Shown: piece by piece, positions 1-11,401 of the stretch
How the letters are laid out: every line of letters begins with the position of its first letter
Position numbering within the stretch: position 1 is the first letter of the stretch
NCBI GenBank assembly: GCA_026075535.2
Contig: AP026545.1
Span: 6,262,001-6,326,000, forward strand
Length of the DNA stretch: 64,000 nucleotides
Reading direction: 5' to 3'
Source of the DNA: Tricholoma matsutake
Taxonomy: Eukaryota > Basidiomycota > Agaricomycetes > Agaricales > Tricholomataceae
Translations under genes and position numbers: made by a program
Notes under the pieces: generated by a model
The model's database searches: none
Told to the model about the DNA's origin: nothing
What the model saw: the letters and a program-made list of their open reading frames with translations, nothing else

Positions 1-730
1 AATTCAGAATCCAGAATCTGGAGTCTGGAATGTGGAGTTTGGAATATGGAATGTGGAATGTGGAATCCAGAATGCGGAATTCAGAATGCGGAATTCAGAA
101 TCCAGAATCTGGAGACTGGAAAGTGGAGTTTGGAATGTGGAATGTGGAATGTGGAATGCAGAATGTGGAATGCAGAATGTGGAATGCAGAATGTGGAATG
201 CAGAATGTGGAACACGGTATGTGGAATTCAGAATCCTGAATCCAGAGTCTGTAATATGGAGTCTGGAATGCAGAATGTGGAATACAGAATCCAGAGTCTG
301 GAATACAGAGTCTGGAATCCAGAATGTGGAATACAGAATACAGAATGTAGATTTGGGAATGTGGAGTCTGGAATCTGGACCACAATTGCACTCTTAATTT
401 CAGACTCATCCAGATTGCCAATTGCCACTCCCCATTTGTGAGTCTCAAATCCAGATTCCCAATTGCCACTCCCCATTCCAGAGTCCAGAGTCCAAATTCT
501 TAATTGCCACTGGATTCCTGAATCTGAATACCCAATTGTCACTTCCCTTCCAGAGTCTGTAATCTGGATTCAGATTGTGGAATTTGTATTTCAGACTGCT
601 AATTGTCACTCCCCATTTCAGATCCTAGTAGATTGCCAATTGCCACTCCTCATTCTAGAGTCTGGAATCTGCATTGGTACTCCCTATTCTAGAGTCCAGA
701 ATCTGAATTGCCACTCCCCATTTTGGAGTC
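1..730. repeat. Degenerate heptamer minisatellite
   Basis: The stretch is built almost wholly from 7-bp units of the form GGAATGT, GGAATCC, AGAATCT, GGAATGC. They are most regular from 1 to 380 and grow more diverged towards 730, where units are separated by short AT-rich stretches such as CAATTGCCACTCCCC, itself repeated at about 410, 460, 610 and 700. Because 7 is not a multiple of 3, all frames are open in places, so the open frames here are by-products of the repeat and not genes. The left edge is cut by the window, so the array may be longer. Confidence 0.9.
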
Positions 731-1207
731 TGCTATTATTCTGTTATCCTCTAACTCATTTTAAATTATGTTCATGTAATGTCACACACATTTTAGTCAT
801 TGCACTTTGAATCATGTTTCAATGTTGTAACCCATATTATTCTAACATGATTCAAATATTATGAAGTTGTTACTTTGACATTATGCTAAAGCTGATTTTC
901 TTGGCTTTGAATAATGTTAGAATATTCCTAGTTACATTATTTGTATGTTATATTGACATTTCTGTAATGTTGATTCAAAATATCATCGAGATAATGTTGA
1001 CATAACTTTGAAGTAATGTAATCAACATTTCTTTTATATTTCTCAGAAGTTATGATAACTCTCAGTAACAGTAACATTTAGATAATGATTCACTCATTTT
1101 TTGAAAGTTATGGAAGACATTACTTTGATGTTATTAAAATTTTTATTCAGATAACTTTTCAATAATGTGGCATGCAATTTGCTTACAAATTTAGGAATAA
1201 ATTCACA
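731..1207. other. AT-rich stretch without a gene
   Basis: This stretch is strongly AT-rich, with recurring TAATGTT and TCAGATAA words and no open frame with coding character. It lies between the minisatellite and the truncated 3' end of the KDZ transposase relic. I see no promoter, RNA gene or clear terminal repeat in it. Confidence 0.6.
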
Positions 1208-2687
1208 TTATTTTTCAGATAATGTAAGCAGCATTATTGTGATGTGCACCCAGTGAGGGTATACAACCACCTGCCACATGGTTGTAAGTAAATCTTCATG
1301 TGACATCAAAAAAAAGAAAAAAATGTACTGCCAATTTTCAGGTGCATCCTTCCAGTCCAGTGGCAAGTTTTTTCCAGGCTGTGGACAGGCAGGGCACAGC
1401 ACAGCACATTCACCCTCCTGGGTACCCTTGACACCTGATGGGTCATGACCACGACCCATACATTTGAGAAGCCAAATGTGCTGCCATTCTCTAACCATTC
1501 TCAAGAATGAGTAATAGTGATCCTGTAATAACAATTAGTCAGACCTACATTTCAGGAATATGAATATACGAATGGGGGGTGGGTTAGTCCCAGTATTATC
1601 TGTCGCTGAGCAATAGAGTGATAAAACTCGAATGCTGAGACCTTCAACATGAAGCTCAGCATTTGAAACTGCTTTAGGACATTGAACATAGCAGCAGTCT
1701 TTGGCTCTAATACAGTGGCTGGGAATAGTTGAGCATGAAGTAGCTGCACATATTGCTGCTGTGCATGCTCACAATCACAGAAGGCCAATGAAACTGAGTG
1801 GACAGCATTGATATCAAAAACAACAAAGTCATCATTCATGGAAAGGGCAGGATTTCTACATCGCATTCCAGGCACATGTCCAAGTTGAATTCAAAGGCCC
1901 AGAGCTTTGAGAGTTGTTGATTTGAAAAATGACCTGTTCCATTCCTATGGAAGCACTGTTACCCCAGCACAACAAAGAATAAGAAAAGCAAGTACTTGTA
2001 CTCTATGGAATGGAGACATGAGGTGATTGTCAACTGTGCAGATACCACAAAACACCCAAGCATCATAACAATTGATACATCAGATGTGACCTTGCTCTCC
2101 AGAACAGGAAGGGCAAGGCTCATGTGGGTCACTGCGTCCCTTGTGTCAGAGAAGCTCCTGAACAAACACATCAATTTCAGGCGTCCAGGAGAGAAGGGGG
2201 GTTATTCTAAGATGCATTAGTTCCAGTGAAAGAAAAAGAGATAAAAAGTCATACTCCAAACAACCACCGCTTGCGTTTAACCTGCTTATCGCGTACAGTA
2301 CTGACATATCCAGGCTCTAGCATCCTCTCAGTGTGGTCTGTATCATCTTCATCATCACTAGATATTGCTATGTCATTTTCCATTGGTTCATTCTCTCTCC
2401 AGAAGATTGGGAGTCACATGAGCAGGCTGCTTCTGAGGTGATGCTGGCATCTTATAGTAAGTGTTGCTAGTAGAGAGGCCATGTGAAGCAGGTTGGACAT
2501 AAGTGTGAGTTTGGATGACATGAGTCAGTTGAGAGGTGAGGGTTTCATCGTCGTCACTATCAACATACTCAATTATCTGGGTTGTGCACTTAGGGGGCAT
2601 GATTTTAGTGGGGGGTGAATTGAAAAAATGAGTCATCTTCAACCCTTCAAATACCACTTGGACTTGAAGAATATATGTTGCTCTCAA
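1208..2687 (-). pseudogene. KDZ transposase N-terminal relic (CxC2 cysteine cluster)
   Basis: Reading leftward from 2687, an acidic N-terminus (MPPKC start, Asp-rich run) is followed by a cysteine cluster near 2105-2005 with three C-x2-C pairs and a PFHR motif. After a likely 51-bp intron (1995-1945) comes the block with FFKST, LGHVPGMRC, FVVFD, VHSVSLAFC and LFPATV (1940-1552). The KRAGRGHDP-like segment ends with CPACPQPGKNLP near 1360. That order is the CxC2 domain leading into KDZ (Kyakuja-Dileera-Zisupton) transposases, which move DNA elements in mushrooms. The catalytic remainder, which would lie below 1208, is missing. The frame is broken several times. At least three interruptions are TGA codons sitting where an arginine is expected. 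I could not find terminal inverted repeats. The family assignment rests on remembered motif order. Confidence 0.75.
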
Positions 2688-3302
2688 TTAATTATTATTC
2701 CTTTGGTCTTGGGTCTTCAAGTTCACAACAAACCTCAGAGGCAGATGCATCGAGCTATACCCAGATTGTGGATCCAAGTAAGATATTGCAGATATAGACC
2801 AGACAGGACAGCAAGTAAATTGTGAAGGTACAATGGACCCAGGACTGGAATGATAGCTGAGGACAATCAACAGATGCTCAGCTAATTGATACTTAAATTA
2901 GGGTCAACAATGTCACCTGACAACCACACATCAATTTCAAACAAATCACATGCAAGATACCTGATACATATGTGTCTACAAATATAGAGTTGTATAGACT
3001 AAGTAGTGTCCAAGATACAAGGACAGAAACCATAGATGTGTGGAATACCACATGGCATTCCAGCATCCCAACCTTCTACATATGCAATCAGACTCTCACT
3101 TGCAAGTGAGAGTTGTTTGTCTCCTAATTGTATTTGTGGGGACTTGAGGTTCCTTGTGTGTCCACGTAAGTAAACGGTAGACAAGAATGCAGAGAACCAC
3201 GACCTACCCACCATTGAGATACATCCCATTTTTTCTATTGTTACCTCATCCTCCCAGCAGGACAATTCAGGTACCCAAAGGGTGCTCCATCAAGCTAGAT
3301 TC

Positions 3303-6215
3303 CTAAGATCCTTTTGGATGTGCTAAACACAGAGGCCATGATAAGAAAACATTTAAACATGAAATTGTGAAACTTACAGCCTTTATGTGTGTTACAGCCC
3401 ACTCATAGTACACTTGATGATGACAAAAGACAGGGTCACAGAACTCATCAATTGGATAACAATCTAACCAAATGGTAATAAGAGTGTCGAAGAAGGAGTC
3501 AAGCTCATCTTGTTCTTTTGCTTGAACATAATAGGGTGTGAGCATCTTGAGAAAGGCAGTTTTGCCCATTTGAATGATGCCATCAATTTGGGGCATCTAG
3601 ATCTAGATCAATCATGGTGTTAGATAGCTGAACAATTATTACTTACTGAAGGGAAAGTTAGGCAGAGTGAAGTCACTGAGCAAAGGTACATCTCCTTCAG
3701 TTCTTTCCAGCAACCCCTATATTCAAACTACTATAGTAGAAATCTTCCCTACTGGTGTGAGAAAGTTGCACAACTGTCCCTGAAGTTTAATACACTCATT
3801 GATACACACCCCACAAGATATGCCCTATCAACCCCAATGCAACCCTATCAGTCCTTCAATAACAACTTGACAGTCTCAAGGCCTAGTGCTGCCTGGAACA
3901 CTCTGAGCACTGCCTCAAGGGTCAAGTATTTCTTCTGCACAGAACACTTGACACCCATAATGAATGAGTCCACAAGTGCCTGGAGAAGTGAACTGTTCAT
4001 GAGTCTGTCATTGGGAATATAAGTATACTCACAGATAGTGTTTAAAGGTCCAGTCCAATGGACTGGAAAAAAAACTGCAACCTAACCGAACCCAACCGAA
4101 TGCAACCGAACTGTCAGTTGCAGTTGCTTGGTTTCAGGGGGCAGTTGGGTTGCCGGTTGCCTCTATTTCAGAATACTTGAAAACCGTTTGAAAACCAGTT
4201 GTAATCAGTTGCAACTGGTCTTCTTACAGTTCTACATATCCCATACTACTTAAGTAAATTTATGTACTGTATTTGAAAAAATATAGCTAGTGTAGTCTAC
4301 TTGTACTTATATTTACAGTATACAAAAGGGCAATGTGAACCCAGGGCAAAAAGAGCTTGTTTCACGAGTCCTTATATACCCCGTGGCTGCACACAGACCA
4401 TTTGGTCATGCTTGTGCTCCCCAAAAAGAAAGTGGCACCACTTTCTAAACAACTCCCACGACCATGAATGACCCACAATGCCACGTCATCCCTACCATCT
4501 ACACCTCCTACCTCAAAATACTGTGCTGGATTACTAGAAAGTGGGCCCAGACGACACGCTAGTCATTGTTTGGGCCCTCAGGTATGTTTTTTTCATTCTT
4601 AAATCATTCTTTTTGGCTAACTAATACTCTTCCTTTTCAGATTCTAACCTTTTGATGACGACGTCGGGCCCACCACCCCATGCTCCCATGATGCAATGCC
4701 ACCACCAACACCAGCCGATGCCAACAGCAACAACAACAACAACATGGATGTGTCATCATCACCACCCCCATGGGCCCAAATGACAATGAATGTCGTTTGG
4801 GCCATATGGTATGTTTTTTATGATTCATTTCTTACTATGAACTAACTTTCTTTTTCTTTTTATGTTTTTCCTGTTGATAACAACATTGGGTGGCCCCCAA
4901 GTACACCCCTCCATCACCGTTCCCTGGCCCTATGCCGCCGCTGTGAGCATCTGCTCGCAGGGCCGCAACGGGCCCCATTTCTTGACAACAACACCACACA
5001 AATGCCATGTCACATAGCGCCGCCACCCCGCCTGCAAGCCACTGCTTGTAGGGGGTGATGGTGGTGCTGACTGACAATACAGATGGGTGGGGGTAACGAA
5101 CAACAGCACGAAGATGGAACAGGGGGACATCAAATGACAACACGAACATGAACAACTGGGGACAACGTATAACAGGGACAGCGAATGGGGAGGATGATGA
5201 ATGCAGGGATGATGGACAACAGGGATGACAACGACGGGGAACAATGGTGGGGATGCTGACGTGGCATCAGGGGGGGTGCAACAACATGACAATGAATGGC
5301 AGCGACAACCACAATGAATGCAGGGCAACCACAATGACAATGAATGCGGGGGATGACCCTACCCATGCCACCAACACAAGAGTGGCATCATTTTTTTAGG
5401 TTTTCTTTTTCTTTCGTCTTATTTTCTTATTTTCGCTCTCTGAATGACCCCCCACCGCTGTGAGCACCTGCTCGCAGGGTGTGTTGTAATTAGTTGTATT
5501 TAATATATAGTAAAATTAAAATATGTATCGAAAATTGCTGGAAAAACCGGTGGCAACTGGTTTTTTGAGGGCAACCAAACCAACTAGGACTGGTCCTAGT
5601 CAGTTTGGTTGCAGTTGCCCTAAGTTGGGCACCAGTTGCAACTGGTTGCGGTTGCCGGTTGCCCATCTTGGGGTCGAAAAACCAGACCGAACCGGACCTT
5701 AAAGCACTACTCACAGAGTCACGGAATATGCCAACACTGGTCCCCACAGTGATGACATAAAATGTCTCTCATGCAACATTGATGGTATTGAACTCTGAAC
5801 AGGCTCCACATGCAAATGACATAGTGCCATCTTTGTTAGGAGATGCACTGACATGCGCAGCAGTAGTATTACCACTGGCAGAGCTAGTCGAGGGAGGGTG
5901 CAGAACTAATAAAAGCAAGAGGCTAAGTATATTACCTTGCTTGCAAGGTCTCCCGTTCATGCAAAAAACAACAAGTGCAATGGGCTAGTAGCAAATTTAC
6001 TAATCTTCACAAGCAAGGTTTTTGCCAGTGCCCACGATGGCACCTAGTATCACAAACAAGAAGATAAAGTAAACTCACTGCCAGGCACAACCTTCACTCC
6101 GATCTCATGCAGTTGTGATATTAACTGTTGGGCCTCAGGGGAGTCAGCCGCATCTGTAGGGACTTGAGCAGAGTGGACCATGTGGGCAATGAGGATGTGT
6201 GGGGATTTTTCTTAG
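3303..6215 (-). pseudogene. Decayed gene with a viroplasmin-like (RNase H1 N-terminal) domain, split by a hAT element
   Basis: Coding-like segments on the minus strand run from 6215 (PTDAADSPEAQQLISQ) through 5960-5720, where FACGACSEFNTINV is followed by FYVITVGTSVGIF. They resume across the inserted element at 4022-3840 (KCSVQKKYLTLEAVL, then FQAAL) and end with an uncharacterised block at 3596-3303. A C-x2-C pair followed by YVITVGxxVGIF and then KKYxTLExxxxxFQAAL is the pattern of the small caulimovirus-VI/RNase H1 N-terminal domain, common in mushroom proteins of unknown function. The 1.67-kb element at 4036-5709 sits inside the domain. A TGA follows NTINVA where arginine would fit. A further minus-strand frame at 3265-2999 may belong to it. 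No catalytic domain is visible, so I infer no function. Confidence 0.5.
4036..5709. mobile_element. hAT-type non-autonomous DNA element with perfect 8-bp target duplication
   Basis: The ends are inverted copies: TAGTGTTTAAAGGTCCAGT at 4036 and its near-complement ending CACTA at 5709. The element is flanked on both sides by CTCACAGA (4028-4035 and 5710-5717), a perfect 8-bp duplication. Ends of the TAGNG type plus an 8-bp duplication are diagnostic of the hAT superfamily. Subterminal regions are full of short AACCGA/CAACCGG and CCAGTTG words, as hAT transposase binding sites often are. The interior (4440-5480) is low-complexity, rich in ACCACC and ATGACAATGAATGC, and contains no transposase. 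Autonomous help must come from elsewhere. The intact duplication suggests a fairly recent insertion. Confidence 0.85.
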
Positions 6216-6264
6216 CAAAAAACTACCGATCAGTGATCTGGTTGAGTTACCAGTGTGGCACTTG

Positions 6265-7082
6265 TAGTGTTTTAAGGTCCAGTTAAGTCCGGTTTTTTAC
6301 ATCTAAATGGGGCAACTGCAACTGCAACCAGTCCAGGACCAATCCATTTATTGATGGGCTGCAACCAGACTGCATAGGACTGGTCCATATCAGTCCATGG
6401 ACCGAAGAATTTGTCATGCCAATACAACCTATCTGTTTCTCAATAACTATTACCCAGACAGTTCATTTGCTATGTGGGCATTTGGACATTGTAATTCCCC
6501 GGTGATTGGTTCAACTTTTAAGAGATTTCATTAAGATCTGACTGAGATATGACCAAAACAAAAGTACATTGTATTACATGTTGTAGTTTGTAGTTTGTAG
6601 TTTGGAGTTTGTCATGTGTAGTTACAACTTGTCAGGGCTGTTAAATGAATCAAATGCACATGGTACAAACATTTATGTATGTTATTCCTTTGCCTTGGAT
6701 AATGTCCAATTGTGCCCAATATTTTTGTAGCACAAGGTATAAGCAGTACAATCACAATTACTCAAATCACGACAAAATACTCACATCAAAATGTATTTGG
6801 TCATATCTCTCTCAGTTCTTAGCCGTTTTCGATGATCCAGGGAGCAAAATTGATGGGATTATGTGTGGAAGTGTGGGAGCATAGCTCACATAACATATGG
6901 ACCAGTTGCAACCAGTTTAAACCAGTTTTCATTGATTCAATGATATTCTTCAAAGCGAAAGACTGGCAACTGGACTGCAAAAGACCGGTCCTATAGATAG
7001 CCCCCTGGTGAACCGGACTTTGGTTTGGTTTGGTTTGGTTTCGGTCTTTTTCCAGTTCATAGGACCGGACCTTTAAACACTA
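6265..7082. mobile_element. Second, shorter hAT-type element of the same family
   Basis: It starts TAGTGTTTTAAGGTCCAGT at 6265 and ends with the inverted match finishing CACTA at 7082, sharing its terminal repeat with the element at 4036-5709. Subterminal AACTGCAACCAGT words recur at both ends. Flanks are GGCACTTG and GGTGCTTG, matching at 6 of 8 positions, so the target duplication has begun to decay and this copy looks older. The 818-bp interior holds no transposase; a stretch of repeated TTTGGTTTGG lies near the right end. The two copies lie only 555 bp apart. Confidence 0.8.
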
Positions 7083-8480
7083 GGTGCTTGTGAACTTGTC
7101 ATATATACAACTTGGGAATTCAAACCATACAGTGGCTCCCCACGCCACAATCTGGCACCACAACAATTCTACAAACTTTCCATGTGATCCAGCTATGTTG
7201 ATCGGTGATATTAAGGTAAGTTACATTGGGATAATTACTCATAGCAGGTTTCTAATGTCTAATGATTCTCACATTTCAAAGTGATAATGGCACTGCACTG
7301 CTGGGCAAACAAAGAACAACTTGTGTTCCTCCAAAATGAGCTGCACAAATTTCTAGAAAAGCAAAAACAGAAAAAACTGGCACTCTTTTGGCCTGCTCTA
7401 CACTGTGAATGGTTCTCTCATTGGCCATTAGAAGCTCACAACCCCAATACGCTGGTTGATTCCTATCAGGAAGGGGAACAGGCTCTCATTACCAAACAAA
7501 AAAAAAGTAGGTTGACATCTGTCACACTAAGCCCATCTTGAATGGAAGTGTCTCAGTGCCTCAAGTCCTGGTTTAATAATAATAAGATCAGTAAGCAGAC
7601 GCACATGGGGTTAAACAAATCCAAATCCAAATGAAACCACAATGTTGACCCCAACACCTGGAAATCTACTCCCACCAATATTACAATGAGCATGTATGCA
7701 ACAAGGTTAAGGTTGAAATCAAGGACAAGGGACTTACCCAGAAGCAAATCCTTAATACAATCAAACAGCTCACTGCGGAAGGATTCATAGCAGAATCAAC
7801 AGAGTTGAAGGAGGTGATATATGCCAAAGCAGCCACTGCAAAGATTGCTAGAGCTGACGATTCCAAATCAGAGGAAGTGCACACACCAGAAAGCTACACC
7901 GCATACATGCATTTTAACTTACATATCACAATGATGTAAACTGACATGTGAATACTTACAGTGCCATTACAGCTTTACCCTGTAATTTACACTGCCCCAT
8001 ATGTTCCACGTGGAGTCCACACCAGTCCATGCAGAGTCCACACCAGTCTGCACCAGTCCATGTGGAGTCCACACAAACTATTCAAGTAGTCACTTAATTT
8101 TTATACATTTATTATATAGTTTATTGACCCCCTCACACATATGAGGGGTATGATTTATGTAATATACATCTAAGCTCCCTCATGAGTGGGAGGACTACTA
8201 ATTTGACAAAAAAAAACCCCCTCACAAATGCAAGGGCCACCCTCTCCCCCCACAATCCCCCTCATGCACCCGTGACTCTCACCTCTCCCATAGCAGTCGG
8301 CAGTGGTGGGGCTGCACGTTGTTGTTGTTGTCCCTCCTTCCCTGTTCCCTGTCATTCCCACACTCTCATACCCCTGTATTCATCCCATGGTGTGTGGCAT
8401 TGGCATTGTCCCTGTCGGTCTCCCTCGCTGTCTCCTCTCCTCCCCCCAGGTGGGTGTCATTGTCATCTCCCTTGTCATCT

Positions 8481-8525
8481 CCCTCCCCCCTCCCCCCTCC
8501 CCCCTCCCCCCTCCCCCCTCCCCCC
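8481..8525. repeat. CCCTCCCCCC microsatellite, G-quadruplex candidate
   Basis: This is an uninterrupted run of 7-bp TCCCCCC units, about six copies. On the minus strand it is a series of G-runs of six separated by single A residues, a strong pattern for G-quadruplex folding. It sits in the middle of the 7989-9756 element, inside a wider C-rich block. Long frames crossing it are compositional artefacts. Confidence 0.85.
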
Positions 8526-9411
8526 TTGTCTCCCTTTCCTCTCGTCTCCCATCCCCCTCATCATCATTCCACCCACCATCCACCCCATGAGCAGTTGCTT
8601 GTGAGGCTGGAGGTGGGTGGTGTGCTGTTCTGTGGTTGGCATCGGTTTTGTCGGTGTCATGGGGGTTGGTCCTGGGTGGCGTCTCCTGTTTGTCATCCCC
8701 CAATTGTCATCCCCCTGTCGTCCTCGCTGTTCCACCCTTATCCACTCCACAAGCAGGTGCTCACGAGGCTGGGGGTGTGTGGTCTTCATGGCATTGTCTC
8801 CTCCTTCTGGGTGTTGTTGTGGTCATTCCACCCATGATCCACCCCCTGAGCAGTTGCTCGTGGGGCTGGGGGCGGGTGGTGTGTCATCCATCACCATGGG
8901 TGGTTGTGGTGGGGCCCTGGTGCTCATTTTCATCTGTTTTGGGGGGGGTTGGGGGGGGTCAGCATGATGTGGCATGTTTATGGGGGTAGCTGGGTGTTTA
9001 CTTGGTTGGTATCCCCCTTCTGGGGTCTCATGGCATCCCTCATCTCCCTCCTGTCCCTCATCGACACCCTCACATCCCATCAAAACAGGGAGGAGGGGGT
9101 TTGCATGGCCATGTGTTGTCCCACATTGTCATCAATAAAAAAATTACCTACAGCCCAAACAATGCAATTGCGTCGTGTGGGCCCACATTGCTTCTGGTCG
9201 GCTTGTTTGCAGCTCTTCGTGGCTGTGGAATGGGGCTGGGAGTGGGTGGAGGTGATGTGGGTAGAGTGGAGATGGTGGTGGCGGTGTGGTCATCATCGAT
9301 GGTGGTGGTGGTGAATGATGAGCTGGCGGTTGCGGTGATGTGGCTTACATGGTTTGTCATCATGTCACACGGAAATGCTATCTAAGGTAATTAATGTGCA
9401 TGATGTACAAT

Positions 9412-9488
9412 TCCCTCATGGTGTAGTGGTTGCGCATGCATCTAACTCTTGTGATCAGCAGGTCTGGGGTTCAAGTCCCTGTTGTAAC
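9412..9488 (+). other. tRNA-like segment with pol III A and B boxes (SINE-like)
   Basis: TGGTGTAGTGG at 9419-9429 fits the internal A box and GGTTCAAGTCC at 9468-9478 fits the B box, at tRNA-like spacing. The acceptor stem does not pair at the expected positions and the anticodon arm has mismatches with an enlarged loop, so this is unlikely to be a working tRNA. A tRNA-derived SINE head is the best explanation. It lies inside the 7989-9756 element, so it would be a nested insertion or a captured sequence. I could not define a SINE 3' end. Confidence 0.45.
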
Positions 9489-11401
9489 ACTCTTTTGTTA
9501 CTGCTTACAAATGATTACAACCACATTGTCATCTGTTCGGATGTCCTAGCTGTCCAAGCTCACCATAGCTAGGACTAGGATGGAATAAATCTGTGGAATC
9601 CAAGCAAAAATGACAAATTCCATGTGGATCCGTGTGGACTCCATGCGGACTGAGTGCTTATGTTTCCCAACAAAAATAGCTTGTCATTTGAGCCCACATT
9701 CCGTGTGGAGTCCCCATAATTCTGCATGGATCCACGTGGAACATATGGGGCAGTGTCAAGACATCACTTTACCAAATGTGTTAGACAATTTTTTCCAAGA
9801 ACTGGCTCTCAGAACTGGGTGGATATTCACCATCCTGGCTGGAGGCCCAGAACCAATCAATGGCAGCAAGATCAGAACATGTGGGTAAGTATTTGTCACA
9901 ATCATTGATGTCCCCTTTGTAAATTATCTTCTTCAGGTACAATTGCAGGAAAAATGACCTTGACCTTTCTTTTGGAATGGCACACCCATCCTTCCAGGCT
10001 ACTTTCTTAAAACCATTTGCTGGATTTGTCAAACAGGTGTTTCATGAGTTCTACATTTTTTCTGTTGGAGTTTGGGCCTGAATATGCAATACTAGCTTCA
10101 AACATGTGTGCAAGTCACACTATCATCATCAAATCCAACAACATAGATGACTTGCCAACAACAGCGGTGGACATGGCCATGCTCTCCAGCACAGTCAACA
10201 TGGAAACATTTTCCAGCGCTCATCAAGAGTCTATTTCACCAGCACCTTCTATCTCCATGTCCTCACCTTCTAAGCGGCAGACAATATACCTAGTCTCTCA
10301 GGTGCTATCTTTGACCCCTCTTATTCCATGTTCCTACTGCAAGAGCATGTTTCTCAACATTCTATTGTTGCATCCACCTCCTTACCAGATCTGCCTGCAG
10401 AAGATGTAATTAATCCCCTCTTGCAAAGTGTATTCAATCCTGTGGATGGAGTATTGTCAATACACAGATGCATGGGAACCCACCCTTCTTTACCATATTC
10501 ACACATGACTGAGCCACAGGTTGAACACCCACTGATGCTGGTGGATGGTCAATCTGCCACTCACTTGGAGAATGCACCCTCACCTTTCATGCACCCTTTG
10601 AGCACCTCTCTGCCCAAATATCAACATTCCCCTGCCTCTGCATCACCATCTATCCATCCAGTAGTTGCCACTCCAGGTAGTGCACCAGCTGCTAACCTGT
10701 TGCTGGCTTCAGTACCTTTATCTGTTGCTCCTCTGAGTCCAGTTGCTCCCTCCAGCAACAGTGACCCAAGGACAGCATGATCAACAAGGTTGACCATGGC
10801 CACGATTCCAAAGAAATGCGCTGTGAAGCAAACTGCTCTTCCTACAGGAGAAGCTATGGGTGAAGGTGGAAGAAGTCAGCATCTGCACAAGGCACCCACA
10901 ACCAAAGAGATTGTCCCTCTTATGGACACATCATGGAAGGCGCCAGAGTGGCTGCAACTTGCACATGAGTTCATCAAAGATAAAACTGCTGGACCAAGTT
11001 GGGATCATTGTGTAACCGCCTGGTTCACATTTGAAGGGACATTTTCTGCAGACAATGTTGCATCAGTGGGTATAAGTGTTCTGGAATGTTTTGCATCACC
11101 TGTGCTGATGTAACCATTTTAGTCTAGGCTTCCTGAATGCAAAAGTTGACCTGAAGCTCACTCTGGGTTGCTGCTCACAAGAGATTATGTCCATCCACCA
11201 GAGATATCTGACCCCACTGCATTTGGCCTGGAGTGGTTGGTCTGGTGGAATGCTTTGCAACCAGCATGGAGGAAATCACACACCTGTGGCAGTCTACCTG
11301 GTGGCGATGGCGACCTATGGATGTGGGCAGTCAATGATCTGACTTCTTGTTTCATGGACATGGCAGTTCTGATTCCAGCAAAGCCCAGCAATTCAAGGTA
11401 A

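Larger units (their letters stand above)
7989..9756. mobile_element. Terminal-inverted-repeat DNA element, non-autonomous, inserted in a gene
   Basis: The left end, ACACTGCCCCATATGTTCC at 7989, recurs exactly inverted at the right end finishing GGGGCAGTGT at 9756; the perfect arm continues to about 26 bp. Subterminal repeats of GTCCACACCAGTCCATG type on the left (8015-8080) and CCGTGTGGACTCC type on the right (9620-9720) flank both ends, as in CACTA-like elements, but the terminus reads CACTG and I see no clear target duplication. Flanking DNA on both sides encodes one interrupted protein, which supports insertion. The interior carries a C-rich low-complexity block, a tRNA-like segment and no transposase. 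The superfamily is left open. Confidence 0.7.
7281..11401 (+). pseudogene. Large mushroom-family gene of unknown function, split by a transposon and decayed
   Basis: Coding segments in order are: 7281-7540 (WANKEQLVFLQNELHKFLEK), 7680-7880 (TQKQILNTIKQLTAEGF and IYAKAATAKIARAD), then, beyond the inserted element, 9760-9890 (LDNFFQELALRTGWIFTILA followed by GGPEP). After a GT-AG intron ending at about 9937 comes 9938-10060 (MAHPSFQATFLKPFAGF), a Ser/Thr/Pro-rich stretch to 10780, 10890-11050 (WKAPEWLQLAHEF), and 11168-11401 (WLVWWNALQPAWR). The same motif order recurs in a large lineage-expanded family of Agaricomycete hypothetical proteins as I remember them; its function is unknown. The element at 7989-9756 lies between two parts that read as one protein. 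Frameshifts between 10060-10140 and around 11110-11160 mark it as non-functional. Confidence 0.5.

Noticed and set aside
30..542. Several overlapping open frames of 70-130 codons on both strands
   Set aside because: They are produced by the 7-bp repeat, which leaves all frames open; the peptides are themselves simple repeats.
1..730. CRISPR-like array
   Set aside because: Units are 7 bp without unique spacers of constant length, and the genome is clearly eukaryotic.
8170..9385. Many long frames (up to about 170 codons) on both strands
   Set aside because: C/G-biased low-complexity DNA inside a transposon; peptides are Pro/His/Ser or Gly/Val runs with no domain, and opposite-strand frames are equally long.
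9412..9488. Functional tRNA gene
   Set aside because: Acceptor stem does not pair and the anticodon loop is not 7 nt; only the pol III boxes are good.
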